Source: Deinococcus alpinitundrae | Lineage (GTDB): Bacteria; Deinococcota; Deinococci; Deinococcales; Deinococcaceae | Assembly (NCBI RefSeq): GCF_009982895.1 | Contig: NZ_WXZL01000002.1 | Coordinates: forward strand, 270,394-334,393 | DNA: 64,000 nt | Direction: 5' to 3' | Shown here: positions 1 to 7,376 of the stretch, in pieces | Layout: each line of letters starts with the position of its first letter | Position numbering within the stretch: the stretch's first letter is position 1 | Position numbers and translations under genes: made by a program | Notes under the pieces: model-generated | The model's input: the letters and a program-made list of their open reading frames with translations, nothing else | Database searches by the model: none | Told to the model about the DNA's origin: nothing

Positions 1-1
1 C

Positions 2-58
2 ACCCAGCGCCCGCTGGTGGACTTTCTGACGCTTAGCGGCTACCGCGAACTGGCTTAG
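2..58 (+). CDS. C-terminal fragment of an unidentified protein
   Basis: Eighteen codons followed by TAG (56-58) run in from the left edge. The peptide ends in FLTLSGYRELA. Its stop overlaps the stop of the convergent pucR-like gene by two bases, the tight end-to-end packing usual here. The fragment is too short to name a family; the frame was chosen only because the peptide looks protein-like and ends exactly at the neighbour. Confidence 0.35.
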   Translation, partial: TQRPLVDFLTLSGYRELA

Positions 59-795
59 CCCTTCTGGGCTTCCGGCGCATCGGCCTGCACCGCACTGGTC
101 TGAATCGCCAGCGCCAGGTGCAGGCCGATCTGCCGTCTGGGGTCTTCCAGATCGCCGAGCATGGCGCGGAGTTGCTCCAGGCGGTAATACACGCTCTGGC
201 GGCGCACGCCGAGCTGCCGGGCGGCCTGGGCCACGTTGAAATTGCTCTCCAGCAAGGCTCCGAGCGTCTGCATCAGGGTGGTGCGCGGGCGCGGCGGCAA
301 GGTGAGCAGCGGCCCCAGTTGCGTCTGCATGAACGGCAGGCTGCGGCCCGTCTCGCTCAGGGCGTCGAGCAGCGGTGTCAGCGAGGGCACGCCCACGGCG
401 GCGGGCGGCTGAAGGATGCGGGCGTGGGCGGCCCGCGTGAGTTGCGCAAAACTGACTTCCTGACGGTAGACGATCAGTGGAAAAGCGTGGGCCTGGGCGG
501 CGACGAGCAGCGCCGGAGGCAGCACCCGCAACTGCCGCACCAGTTCGAGCACCAGCCCATGCGCTCCGCCGCGCACCAACGAGTGCAGGTACGTCTCGGC
601 GTCCGTACTGCTCAGATCGGTGAGCACGGCTCCGGTGCTGAGCAGCAACTCGCCGCCAGTCAGGAAGCGGGCGGCGTCCACGATCTCCGAGACATGCACC
701 CAGGTGACGGGCTGCCCCAGGCTGGCCTGACCGCTCAGTACTTCCGCGCCCGCGAAGGCTGGAAGGGTCAGGAGGTCGGCGAGGCTGGGGAGCAC
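55..795 (-). CDS. PucR-type transcriptional regulator (short form)
   Basis: A 246-residue protein. The N-terminal half resembles the PucR ligand-sensing domain (purine catabolism regulator family), and the C-terminal 60 residues form the family's helix-turn-helix, NFNVAQAARQLGVRRQSVYY. PucR-type regulators are often about 500 residues with a middle domain, so this one has lost or never had the centre. It starts at GTG (793-795), six bases after the deaminase stop, and is the last gene of the carbamoylase-deaminase-regulator run. PucR-family proteins control purine, allantoin or pyrimidine breakdown, so it is the best candidate for the local regulator of the pyrimidine/hydantoin genes. That role is inferred from context. 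Confidence 0.75.
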   Translation of the reverse strand: MLPSLADLLTLPAFAGAEVLSGQASLGQPVTWVHVSEIVDAARFLTGGELLLSTGAVLTDLSSTDAETYLHSLVRGGAHGLVLELVRQLRVLPPALLVAAQAHAFPLIVYRQEVSFAQLTRAAHARILQPPAAVGVPSLTPLLDALSETGRSLPFMQTQLGPLLTLPPRPRTTLMQTLGALLESNFNVAQAARQLGVRRQSVYYRLEQLRAMLGDLEDPRRQIGLHLALAIQTSAVQADAPEAQKG

Positions 796-801
796 GTGAA
801 C

Positions 802-1215
802 TTACCCGCTGTTCTCGGCGTGCCAGTTATAGGCGTAAGGCAGCAGTTCACGGATGCCCACACGCCGAACCTGCTGGCCATCCGGCACCAGCACATCGAT
901 GCCGGGATAGTCGTCGAACAGAATCTGCCTACAGCGGCCGCAAGGAGCCAGCACCCCGCGCCCACGGTTGCCCACCGCGACGATAAGGTCCAGCGGCGCG
1001 GCCCGGCCTGCTGCCGCCACCGCCAGCGCCACCGGCTCGGCGCAGGGGCCACCGGTGAAGTGATACAGGTTGACGCCCTCGAACAGCCGCCCGGTGCTGT
1101 CACGAACCACCGCCGCGACGGTGTGGTTCTCATTGTCCGGCAGCGAGGCGATCAGCGTTCTGGCCCGCTCGATCAGCTGCTGATCGGCGGCGCTCAGGTC
1201 TGGTTCCCGATCCAC
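802..1215 (-). CDS. Cytidine deaminase family protein, blasticidin-S-deaminase-like
   Basis: A 137-residue zinc-dependent deaminase. The metal/catalytic motifs are GGPCAEPVAL (Cys ligand and catalytic Glu) and PCGRCRQ (two Cys ligands). The stretches YHFTGGPCAE, SPCGRCRQ-like APCGRCRQ and VGIRELLPYAY closely match what I recall of fungal and bacterial blasticidin-S deaminases rather than housekeeping Cdd, which has different flanks. The GTG start at 1213-1215 overlaps the end of the carbamoylase gene by 22 bases, so the two are probably translationally coupled. In this context it could deaminate cytosine nucleosides or a related pyrimidine before ring reduction. Antibiotic deamination is the alternative. 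Confidence 0.82.
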   Translation of the reverse strand: MDREPDLSAADQQLIERARTLIASLPDNENHTVAAVVRDSTGRLFEGVNLYHFTGGPCAEPVALAVAAAGRAAPLDLIVAVGNRGRGVLAPCGRCRQILFDDYPGIDVLVPDGQQVRRVGIRELLPYAYNWHAENSG

Positions 1216-2450
1216 GCCATCGCCTTGTCGGTCAGTCTGTCGAGCGCCTCCACGCTCAGCCGCAGATGTTCCTCCTCGGTGTCCTCGATCTTGTTGTGGC
1301 TGATGCCTCGCAGACTCTGCACGAACAGCATCACCGTGGGCACCCCGGCGCGCGCCACTTCCGCCGCGTCGTGCAGCGGGCCGCTGGGGAGGCGGTGACT
1401 TTGGGGCGTGACTTCCAGAATGGCCGCGTCGGTGGCCTCGATCAGCTCACGGTGGAAAGGAATCGGCTCGATGTTCCACAGGTAGCCGAACTCGACGGTG
1501 CAGCCACCTTCCTCAGCAAATTTCTGGGCGGCGTCCTGGGCGTCCTGCCACATGGCGGCCAACTTGTCCGCGTCGAGGTTGCGCTGGTCTAAAGTGATCT
1601 CACAGGTCTCGACCACGCTGGTCACGATGCCCGGCCAGGTCTTGACGCTGCCGACGGTGCAGACGCCGCCGTGCCGCTCGGCAATGGCGTAGATCTCCTG
1701 CCCGAAGCGGCCCGCCGCCAGAAAGGCGTCTTTGCGAACATTCATCGGGGTACTGCCAGCGTGCGCCCCCTGCCCGCGAAAGGTCAGGGTGTGACGCTCG
1801 ACGCCGAAAGTGCCCAGCACCGCACCGAGCGGTAGCTGCATGCCTTCGAGCACCGGCCCCTGCTCGATGTGGAGTTCCAGGTAGGCAGCGGCGTTTTTGA
1901 GTTGCTCACTGGCCTGCGGTGCGTCGGCCAGCACCACGCCCACATTCATCAGCGCGTCGCCCAGGCTCACCCCATTCTTGTCCTGGAGCCGGGCCAGCGC
2001 CTGCACATCCAGGTGCCCGCTGACGGCGCTCGACCCGAAGAGACTGCGGCCAAAGCGCGCGCCCTCCTCGTCGGCCCAGTCGACGAGCCGCACAGTCACG
2101 GGGGGCTTGCCCGCATACTGGGTATTCAGGCGGCGCAGCACTTCCAGGCCCGCCAGCACATTCAGGCTGCCGTCGAGCCAGCCGCCGTTGGGCACACTGT
2201 CGAGGTGGCCGCCGATGAGCAGCTCCTTTCCCGAGTCGCCCTTGAGGGTGGCCCATAGATTGCCCGCTGGGTCGGTGATGACCTCGACCGGAAGTTCCAG
2301 CAGTTTTTCCTTGAGAAAGGCGCGGGCCGAGAGCCACTCGTCGGTGAAGGCTACCCGCTGCGCGCCGTTCTCGTCGCCGGTGAGCTGGCGCAGGGCCTTG
2401 AGTTCGTCAATGGTGCGCTGGGGATTGAGGGCAGAACCGGTGTCGGGCAT
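1194..2450 (-). CDS. N-carbamoyl-L-amino acid hydrolase / beta-ureidopropionase (M20 family)
   Basis: A 418-residue dinuclear metal amidohydrolase of the hydantoinase/carbamoylase group (also includes allantoate amidohydrolase). Visible motifs are GGHLDSVPNGG (metal His/Asp), WADEEGARFG (Glu-Glu), LHIEQGPVLE (metal His, substrate Glu), the dimerisation segment GQGAHAGSTPM and PSGPLHDAA (last metal His). It would split N-carbamoyl-beta-alanine, or another N-carbamoyl amino acid, into amino acid, CO2 and ammonia, the third step of reductive pyrimidine breakdown. The start MPDTGSAL at 2450 is preferred over a long low-complexity N-terminal extension because AAGGAC lies just upstream and family homology begins here. 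Confidence 0.88.
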   Translation of the reverse strand: MPDTGSALNPQRTIDELKALRQLTGDENGAQRVAFTDEWLSARAFLKEKLLELPVEVITDPAGNLWATLKGDSGKELLIGGHLDSVPNGGWLDGSLNVLAGLEVLRRLNTQYAGKPPVTVRLVDWADEEGARFGRSLFGSSAVSGHLDVQALARLQDKNGVSLGDALMNVGVVLADAPQASEQLKNAAAYLELHIEQGPVLEGMQLPLGAVLGTFGVERHTLTFRGQGAHAGSTPMNVRKDAFLAAGRFGQEIYAIAERHGGVCTVGSVKTWPGIVTSVVETCEITLDQRNLDADKLAAMWQDAQDAAQKFAEEGGCTVEFGYLWNIEPIPFHRELIEATDAAILEVTPQSHRLPSGPLHDAAEVARAGVPTVMLFVQSLRGISHNKIEDTEEEHLRLSVEALDRLTDKAMAWIGNQT

Positions 2451-2484
2451 GGTGGGGGTCCTTGTCAGAAAAGAAGGGCGGCGA

Positions 2485-3054
2485 TCAGAGCCGGGTGGCC
2501 GTTCTGGGTGGAGCGATGGGCTTGGGCTGAACAACAGGCTTGAACGGTAGGGCAGGTTTGGGCCGAATGGCGGGCTGGGCGACGACGCTGCGGGTGCTGC
2601 CCACCACATTGCCGCTGCCCGAGAGCCGCAGCAGGGGTTTCGCGCCGCTGATAGCCGAGGTCCACAGCACACGGTTGCCGCTGCCCTGAATGCTGATGCT
2701 CCCGACCCGGCTGACCTGAAGGGTGTTGCGGTTGCCTTTGAGAATGACCGAGGCGCAGCTGCCGGTCAGGGTCAGGCGCTGGTTGTCGCCGCTGATGGTC
2801 ACCGAGCGGCCCCGGCAATCGACCGAGCGGCTGACGAGCGTGACGCCTCTGGTCGGCGCGGCGGTGCGCGGCGACGGGGCCGTGATGCGCAGGCCCCCCG
2901 AATCGAGTTGCACACTGACCGGCGGCTGGCCCCGCACCGGCGACGGCACGCCCGAAACGCTGATGCCGCCGGGGCCGATACTGATGCTCTGGGCGCTGGC
3001 CTGGGCTCCCAACAGGGCGGGGAACCAGAGCATCAGGGCAAGAATCTTTTTCAT
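2485..3054 (-). CDS. Secreted DUF3060-type protein (1)
   Basis: A 189-residue protein with a signal peptide (MKKILALMLWFPALLGAQASA). A Pro/Ser-rich linker follows, then the DUF3060 repeat core with recurring GxxNxV-like turns (SGDNQRLTLTGSCASV, GNRNTLQV, GSGNRVLW, GSGNVVGS), then a Pro/Lys-rich tail. The turn spacing suggests a small beta-solenoid, and the function of DUF3060 is unknown. TACACT at 3061-3066 lies six bases before the ATG, fitting a leaderless promoter. It is paralogous to the next gene and probably exported to the envelope. Confidence 0.75.
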   Translation of the reverse strand: MKKILALMLWFPALLGAQASAQSISIGPGGISVSGVPSPVRGQPPVSVQLDSGGLRITAPSPRTAAPTRGVTLVSRSVDCRGRSVTISGDNQRLTLTGSCASVILKGNRNTLQVSRVGSISIQGSGNRVLWTSAISGAKPLLRLSGSGNVVGSTRSVVAQPAIRPKPALPFKPVVQPKPIAPPRTATRL

Positions 3055-3100
3055 GGCCTCAGTGTAAACCGCCCGAGTGAGTCGGCTGGAGCAGGCCGCC

Positions 3101-3466
3101 TTATTTTTTACCGACGGTATTGGCTTTGCCGGTCAGCACCAATCTCGGTTTGACACCCTTGAGCGCCTTAAGCCAGATCACAGTGTTGTAGTTGCCGCTC
3201 AGCACGATCTCGCCCACCACCGCCACGCTGATTTTGTTTTTATTGCCCGCGACAATCACCTGGGTGCAGTTTCCAGTCAAAGTGATGGTGTTCCCATTCC
3301 CCGCCACCGAAACGCTGTCATTCTTGCAGGCCAGCGTCTGTTTGGTTTGGTCGCCGGCCACGATTTTGCCCATACCGGCAATACTCAAGGTGCTCATGTC
3401 CACGCTCTGGGCCAGGGCAGGAAGCCCCAGGAGAGCGAGGCTGATGATTTGAACGGCTCTTCTCAT
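3101..3466 (-). CDS. Secreted DUF3060-type protein (2)
   Basis: A 121-residue protein with a signal peptide (cleavage probably after LPALAQ) and a compact DUF3060 core: GNGNTITLTGNCTQV, GNKNKISV, SGNYNTVIW, TGKANTVG. It lacks the Pro-rich linker and tail of its downstream paralogue. A clear GGGAGA ribosome-binding site precedes the ATG at 3466. The two genes lie head-to-tail, 46 bases apart, and look like a tandem duplication. Function unknown. Confidence 0.75.
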   Translation of the reverse strand: MRRAVQIISLALLGLPALAQSVDMSTLSIAGMGKIVAGDQTKQTLACKNDSVSVAGNGNTITLTGNCTQVIVAGNKNKISVAVVGEIVLSGNYNTVIWLKALKGVKPRLVLTGKANTVGKK

Positions 3467-3483
3467 GCTTTCTCCCTCAAATC

Positions 3484-3521
3484 AAAAAACGAGCGCAGGC
3501 CACTCAGTCCGTGCGCTCGTT
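3484..3521 (-). terminator. Rho-independent terminator of the pyrimidine/ABC operon
   Basis: A perfect 10-bp inverted repeat (AACGAGCGCA / TGCGCTCGTT, 3488-3497 and 3512-3521) encloses a 14-base loop. On the minus strand it is followed by a run of T residues (3484-3489). It begins 13 bases after the stop of the substrate-binding protein gene, so it should end the preA-to-SBP transcript. Confidence 0.85.
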
Positions 3522-3534
3522 CATTCAGGTGGGC

Positions 3535-4605
3535 TTACTTCTTGCCGCTGGCTTCCTGCCAGACACTGTAATTCACGGCGTCCGCCGAGGGATCGGCCTT
3601 AAGGATGCCCAGATCTCTCAGCAGCGCCACGTTGGCCTTGTAGGCGGCGGGATCGAGGTATCCAGCGCGGCCCTGCAAGGTCGGCCCGGCGTTGTAGAGC
3701 TTGGCGATCTCGTTCATCTGCCAGGTCTGGTGCGCCTTGGCATCCGAGCGGGTGCCCGAGCCCTTACAGGTGTTTCCGCACAGCGGCAGCACGATGTTGA
3801 CGGCCTCAGCCTTGTGCTTGACGGCGTAGTCCCAGCCCTTGATCGAGGCGCGGACCAGCCGGGCGGCGACTTCCTTACCGCTCAGGCCGCTGCCCTTGAA
3901 GTTCTTGTCGTCGAGCACCTTCTGCGAGGTGAACATCAGGTCTTCGAGCAGGTTGATGCCGTAGTCGCTGGCCCTGAAGATCTTGAGCTTGTCCGCGCTG
4001 TAGCCCAGGCCCACGATCTGGTCGACCTCGTTGTAGGTCATGGCCGACACCAGATCGACCTTGTCAGGAAAGACGATGCTGGGGTCGAAGGGGTAGGTGA
4101 CGGCCTGCACGCTGGGGTTGGCGACGGTGCTGTCGAGGGAAGTGGTCAGGCCGTACTTCTTCATCAGGGCGACGGCGGGGTACTCGTTGCCGCTGGGCCA
4201 CAACCCCACGCGCTTGCCCTTGAAGTCGGCGGGCTTGGTGAGATTGCTGGACTTGAGCGCCACCAGGGTAAAGCCCGACTTCTGGAACATCTGGGCGATA
4301 TGCACGACCGGGATGCCCTGCTGGCGGGCCGTCAGCAGATCGGTAATCCAGGTGGTGCCGAAATCGGCGGCCCCGGTGGCCACGGTCTGAATGGGAGACT
4401 GGTCGCCGATCGGCAGCAGTTGTACGTCCAGCCCCTCGGCCTTGAAGTAGCCCTTGGCCTGCGCCACGAAGTAGCCCGCAAACTGCGCCTGCGGAAACCA
4501 CTTGAGCTGAAGGCGCACAGTGACGGGCTTGGCGGCGGTCTGGGCCTGGGCGGCAGTGGGCAGGGCGAGGGTGAGCAGGGCGGACAGCAGCGCGAGTTTC
4601 TTCAT
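3535..4605 (-). CDS. ABC transporter substrate-binding protein, NMT1/ThiY-like
   Basis: A 356-residue periplasmic binding protein with a signal peptide (MKKLALLSALLTLALPTAAQA). The family opening is VRLQLKWFPQAQFAGYFVAQ, and a GNEYPAV segment resembles the phosphate/pyrimidine pocket loop of ThiY/NMT1-like proteins. The start at 4605 is set by GGAGG and the signal peptide; the open frame extends upstream but only as antisense to the permease. It lies last in the preA-hydA-ABC operon just before the terminator. Because the neighbouring enzymes degrade pyrimidines or hydantoins, the ligand is probably a pyrimidine base or a related ring compound (inferred). Confidence 0.85.
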   Translation of the reverse strand: MKKLALLSALLTLALPTAAQAQTAAKPVTVRLQLKWFPQAQFAGYFVAQAKGYFKAEGLDVQLLPIGDQSPIQTVATGAADFGTTWITDLLTARQQGIPVVHIAQMFQKSGFTLVALKSSNLTKPADFKGKRVGLWPSGNEYPAVALMKKYGLTTSLDSTVANPSVQAVTYPFDPSIVFPDKVDLVSAMTYNEVDQIVGLGYSADKLKIFRASDYGINLLEDLMFTSQKVLDDKNFKGSGLSGKEVAARLVRASIKGWDYAVKHKAEAVNIVLPLCGNTCKGSGTRSDAKAHQTWQMNEIAKLYNAGPTLQGRAGYLDPAAYKANVALLRDLGILKADPSADAVNYSVWQEASGKK

Positions 4606-4676
4606 GACAAACCTCCGGGGTGGAAGTGGGAAGGCAGTGGACTTGTTGAAACTGGGCTTGGTGGCGAGGGCGCTCA

Positions 4677-5636
4677 TCATCTTCCCGGCAAAAGCCGCCG
4701 CTGGGCTGCCGCGATCAGCAGGTAAAACGAGATGCCGATCACCGACGCCACCACAATAGCGGCCCAGACAATGTCGAGGCCGAACCTGCCGACCTCGATC
4801 TGAATCCGGAAGCCCAGACCGTGCCCCTCGGTGCCGAAAAACTCGGCCACGATGGCGTTGATCAGGGCCAGGGTGGAGCTGACCCGCAGGGCGGTGAACA
4901 CGAACGGCAGCGCTGAGGGCCACCTCACCTCACGGAACACCTGGGTGGGCGAGGCGGCGTAGGAGTGCATCAAATCGAGGTGCATCCGCTGGGCGCTCTG
5001 AAGGCCGCGCACCGTGTTGATGACCACCGGAAACAGCACCGTGATCGCAACGATGATGGTCTTGGATGGCCAACCCAGGCCCACCGCCTTGATGACCACC
5101 GGAGCCAGCGCCACGATCGGTACGCTGGAGAGGAGCGCAGCGTAGGGCAGCAGGCCACGCTCCAGAAAGCGGAAGCGGACTGCGAAAAGCGCCAGCAGCA
5201 GGCCCAGCGCCGCGCCGATGACAAAGCCCAGCAGCGCCTCCAGGATGAAGGTGTAATAGGCGTCTTGCAGCAGCACGCTGCGGGCGGCCCAGAGGGACTG
5301 CATGACCTTGCTGGGCGTGGGAATCAGGCCGGTGGGCACGCCGTAAGTGCGCAGCAGCGCCTCGACGGCCAGCACGAAGAGAATCAGGGTAGCGGCGGCA
5401 GGCACCGTGCGGGCGGCCAATGTTTCGCCCTGGGCGCTCTGCCGGATGCCGAAGATGCCCAGCAACAGCAGCAGCAGCACGCCCAGCAGCCAGAGGGCAG
5501 GCGAGGTCGGCGGCGCGGCCAGCCGGGCCAGCGCAAAACTGAGACCCAGCAGGCCGAGTCCGGAGAGCAGCAGCAGCGGCCAGCCGGACAGCGGGCGCGG
5601 CGCGGCCAGCGGCACAGTTACGCGCTGGGTCGCCAT
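4677..5636 (-). CDS. ABC transporter permease (NitT/TauT/ThiX type) 1
   Basis: A 319-residue inner-membrane permease. After two or three N-terminal hydrophobic segments comes the BPD_transp_1 core, with the EAA-like cytoplasmic loop around DLMHSYAASPTQVFREVRWP. Such permeases form the channel with a SsuC-like partner. The ATG at 5636 lies inside the end of the upstream permease gene (19-base overlap), so the two permeases are co-translated, probably as a heterodimer. Confidence 0.85.
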   Translation of the reverse strand: MATQRVTVPLAAPRPLSGWPLLLLSGLGLLGLSFALARLAAPPTSPALWLLGVLLLLLLGIFGIRQSAQGETLAARTVPAAATLILFVLAVEALLRTYGVPTGLIPTPSKVMQSLWAARSVLLQDAYYTFILEALLGFVIGAALGLLLALFAVRFRFLERGLLPYAALLSSVPIVALAPVVIKAVGLGWPSKTIIVAITVLFPVVINTVRGLQSAQRMHLDLMHSYAASPTQVFREVRWPSALPFVFTALRVSSTLALINAIVAEFFGTEGHGLGFRIQIEVGRFGLDIVWAAIVVASVIGISFYLLIAAAQRRLLPGR

Positions 5637-6505
5637 CTCGTCACCAGCCTCTCTAGGAGGCCGATCAGCGCCACCAGCACGATGCCCAGTGCCGCGCCGT
5701 AAATCATGATGACCCACAGCGCCACCGTGTCGGAGGCCCGCGAGTTCTCGGCCAGCATCTTGCCCAGGCCGCTGAACGAGATGGTGCTGATCTCGGCCAC
5801 GATGCTGCCCACCAGGGCCGCCGTCGCCGCCACCTTGAGCGAGGTGAACAGGTAAGGCAAGCTGGCCGGAATCTGGAGCAACCCGAAGGTCTGGGCAGGC
5901 GAGGCGCGGTAGGTGCGCATCAGATCAAGTTGCAAAGGATCGGGGCTGCGCAAGCCCTGCACCATGCCGATGGCGACGGGAAAGAAGGCGATGTAGGCGG
6001 CGATGACAGCCTTGGGAAAGAAGCCCTGCACCCCAAATTGGCCCAGCAGCACCGCCAGCATCGGCGCGAGGGCGACGATCGGCACGGTTTGCGAGGCGAC
6101 CAGCCAGGGCAGGGTGGCGCGCTCAAAGCTGCGGCTGCGCACCAGCAGGGTCGCCAGAATCAGCCCCAGCAACGAGGCCAGCGCCAGCCCCAGCAGGGTT
6201 TCGCCGCCGGTCACCAGCGCGTTGTAGGGCGCACTCGTCGCGGCCAGCGGCGGTACGCTCAGGCTCTGAAAGCCGCTAGCGAACTGTCCCGGCGCGGGAA
6301 TGACCGGGTTGCGAAGCTGGGTGGCGCACTGGAGGGCCGTGCCGCAGCCGAGATCGGCCCCGCTCGCCAGTGACCGGGCCGCCTGCCCGGCGTTGGCCCA
6401 CAGCATCAGTGGCCAGTAGATCAGCACGGCGACGAGGGCCACGGCGAGCATCGGCAGGACGTTGGAAGCGCGGCGGGCGGGCCGGGGCGTGGGCGCGGTG
6501 GTCAT
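5618..6505 (-). CDS. ABC transporter permease (NitT/TauT/ThiX type) 2
   Basis: A 295-residue permease with about six membrane segments. It has a long periplasmic loop after the first segment and an EAA-like loop around DLMRTYRASPAQTFGLLQIP, which matches the same loop in its partner. The start MTTAPT at 6505 is preferred because upstream sequence reads as non-membrane, Arg-rich text. It follows the ATPase gene by 55 bases and overlaps the next permease. Confidence 0.82.
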   Translation of the reverse strand: MTTAPTPRPARRASNVLPMLAVALVAVLIYWPLMLWANAGQAARSLASGADLGCGTALQCATQLRNPVIPAPGQFASGFQSLSVPPLAATSAPYNALVTGGETLLGLALASLLGLILATLLVRSRSFERATLPWLVASQTVPIVALAPMLAVLLGQFGVQGFFPKAVIAAYIAFFPVAIGMVQGLRSPDPLQLDLMRTYRASPAQTFGLLQIPASLPYLFTSLKVAATAALVGSIVAEISTISFSGLGKMLAENSRASDTVALWVIMIYGAALGIVLVALIGLLERLVTRWRPSA

Positions 6506-6560
6506 TCGCCCGGCTCCACGCTCAAGTCTGTGCCCACCCAACGCTGATGGCCCACCGTCA

Positions 6561-7373
6561 TCAACTGTGCCCCTTGCGCAGCAGTTCGCGAATCTGGGTG
6601 GCGTACTCGAAAAATCGGGGGTCCTCGCGGCTATCGTCGCTGCGCGGCTGCGGCAGATCGATGTTGACGATCCCCTCAATCTTGCCGGGCCGGGCGGTCA
6701 TGACCACCACGCGGGTGCTCAGAAATACCGCCTCGCTGATCGAGTGGGTCACGAACACCACTGTCTTGCCGGTCTCACGCCACAGCCGCAAGAGTTCCAG
6801 GTTCAGGTTCTCACGGGTAATTTCGTCGAGTGCTCCGAACGGTTCATCCATCAGCAAAATCGCCGGGTCGAAGGCCAGAGCCCGGGCAATGGAGACGCGC
6901 TGCTGCATGCCGCCCGAGAGCTGCCAGGGATACGAGCGCTCAAACTTTTCCAGCCCGACGAGTTTCAGCATCTCGCGGGCGCGGCTGTCGCGGCCATCGC
7001 GCGGCGCGTTCATGACTTCCAGCGGCAGCCGGACATTGCTCAGCACGTTGCGCCACTCCATCAGGGCCGGGGCCTGAAACACGTAGCCGTAGGCGCGGTT
7101 CTCGCGGGCTGATCTGGGCGTGCCGCCGTTGACCGTCAGCTCGCCGCTGGTGGGCGTGATCAAATCGGCCATCAGCCGCAGCAAAGTGGTCTTGCCGCAG
7201 CCGGAAGGCCCGATCAGCGAGATGAACTCGCCGGGCATGATCTGGAGGTTGGCGTCTTGCAGGGCCACCGTCTGGCCGCCCGGCACCGGAAAGACCATAC
7301 CGAGGTCGCGCACCGACACGATGGGGGGCGTCATCAGGGTGGGGCTGGAAGGAGGCAGGACAACCTGGGTCAC
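6561..7373 (-). CDS. ABC transporter ATP-binding protein (SsuB/TauB/ThiZ type)
   Basis: A 270-residue ATPase with Walker A GPSGCGKTT, signature LSGGMQQRVSIARAL, Walker B ILLMDEPFGALDE and switch VFVTHSISEA. This subtype energises nitrate, taurine and pyrimidine-type importers. GTG at 7373 is preferred because it starts three bases after the hydantoinase stop with GAGG upstream. An internal ATG at 7334 has no ribosome-binding site. It belongs with the two permeases and the binding protein downstream. Confidence 0.88.
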   Translation of the reverse strand: MTQVVLPPSSPTLMTPPIVSVRDLGMVFPVPGGQTVALQDANLQIMPGEFISLIGPSGCGKTTLLRLMADLITPTSGELTVNGGTPRSARENRAYGYVFQAPALMEWRNVLSNVRLPLEVMNAPRDGRDSRAREMLKLVGLEKFERSYPWQLSGGMQQRVSIARALAFDPAILLMDEPFGALDEITRENLNLELLRLWRETGKTVVFVTHSISEAVFLSTRVVVMTARPGKIEGIVNIDLPQPRSDDSREDPRFFEYATQIRELLRKGHS

Positions 7374-7376
7374 GGC

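Noticed and set aside
118..1398. Long plus-strand open frame over pucR and the deaminase
   Set aside because: Arg/Gln/His-rich translation without family features, antisense to genes with clear motifs; a usual artefact of high-GC third positions.
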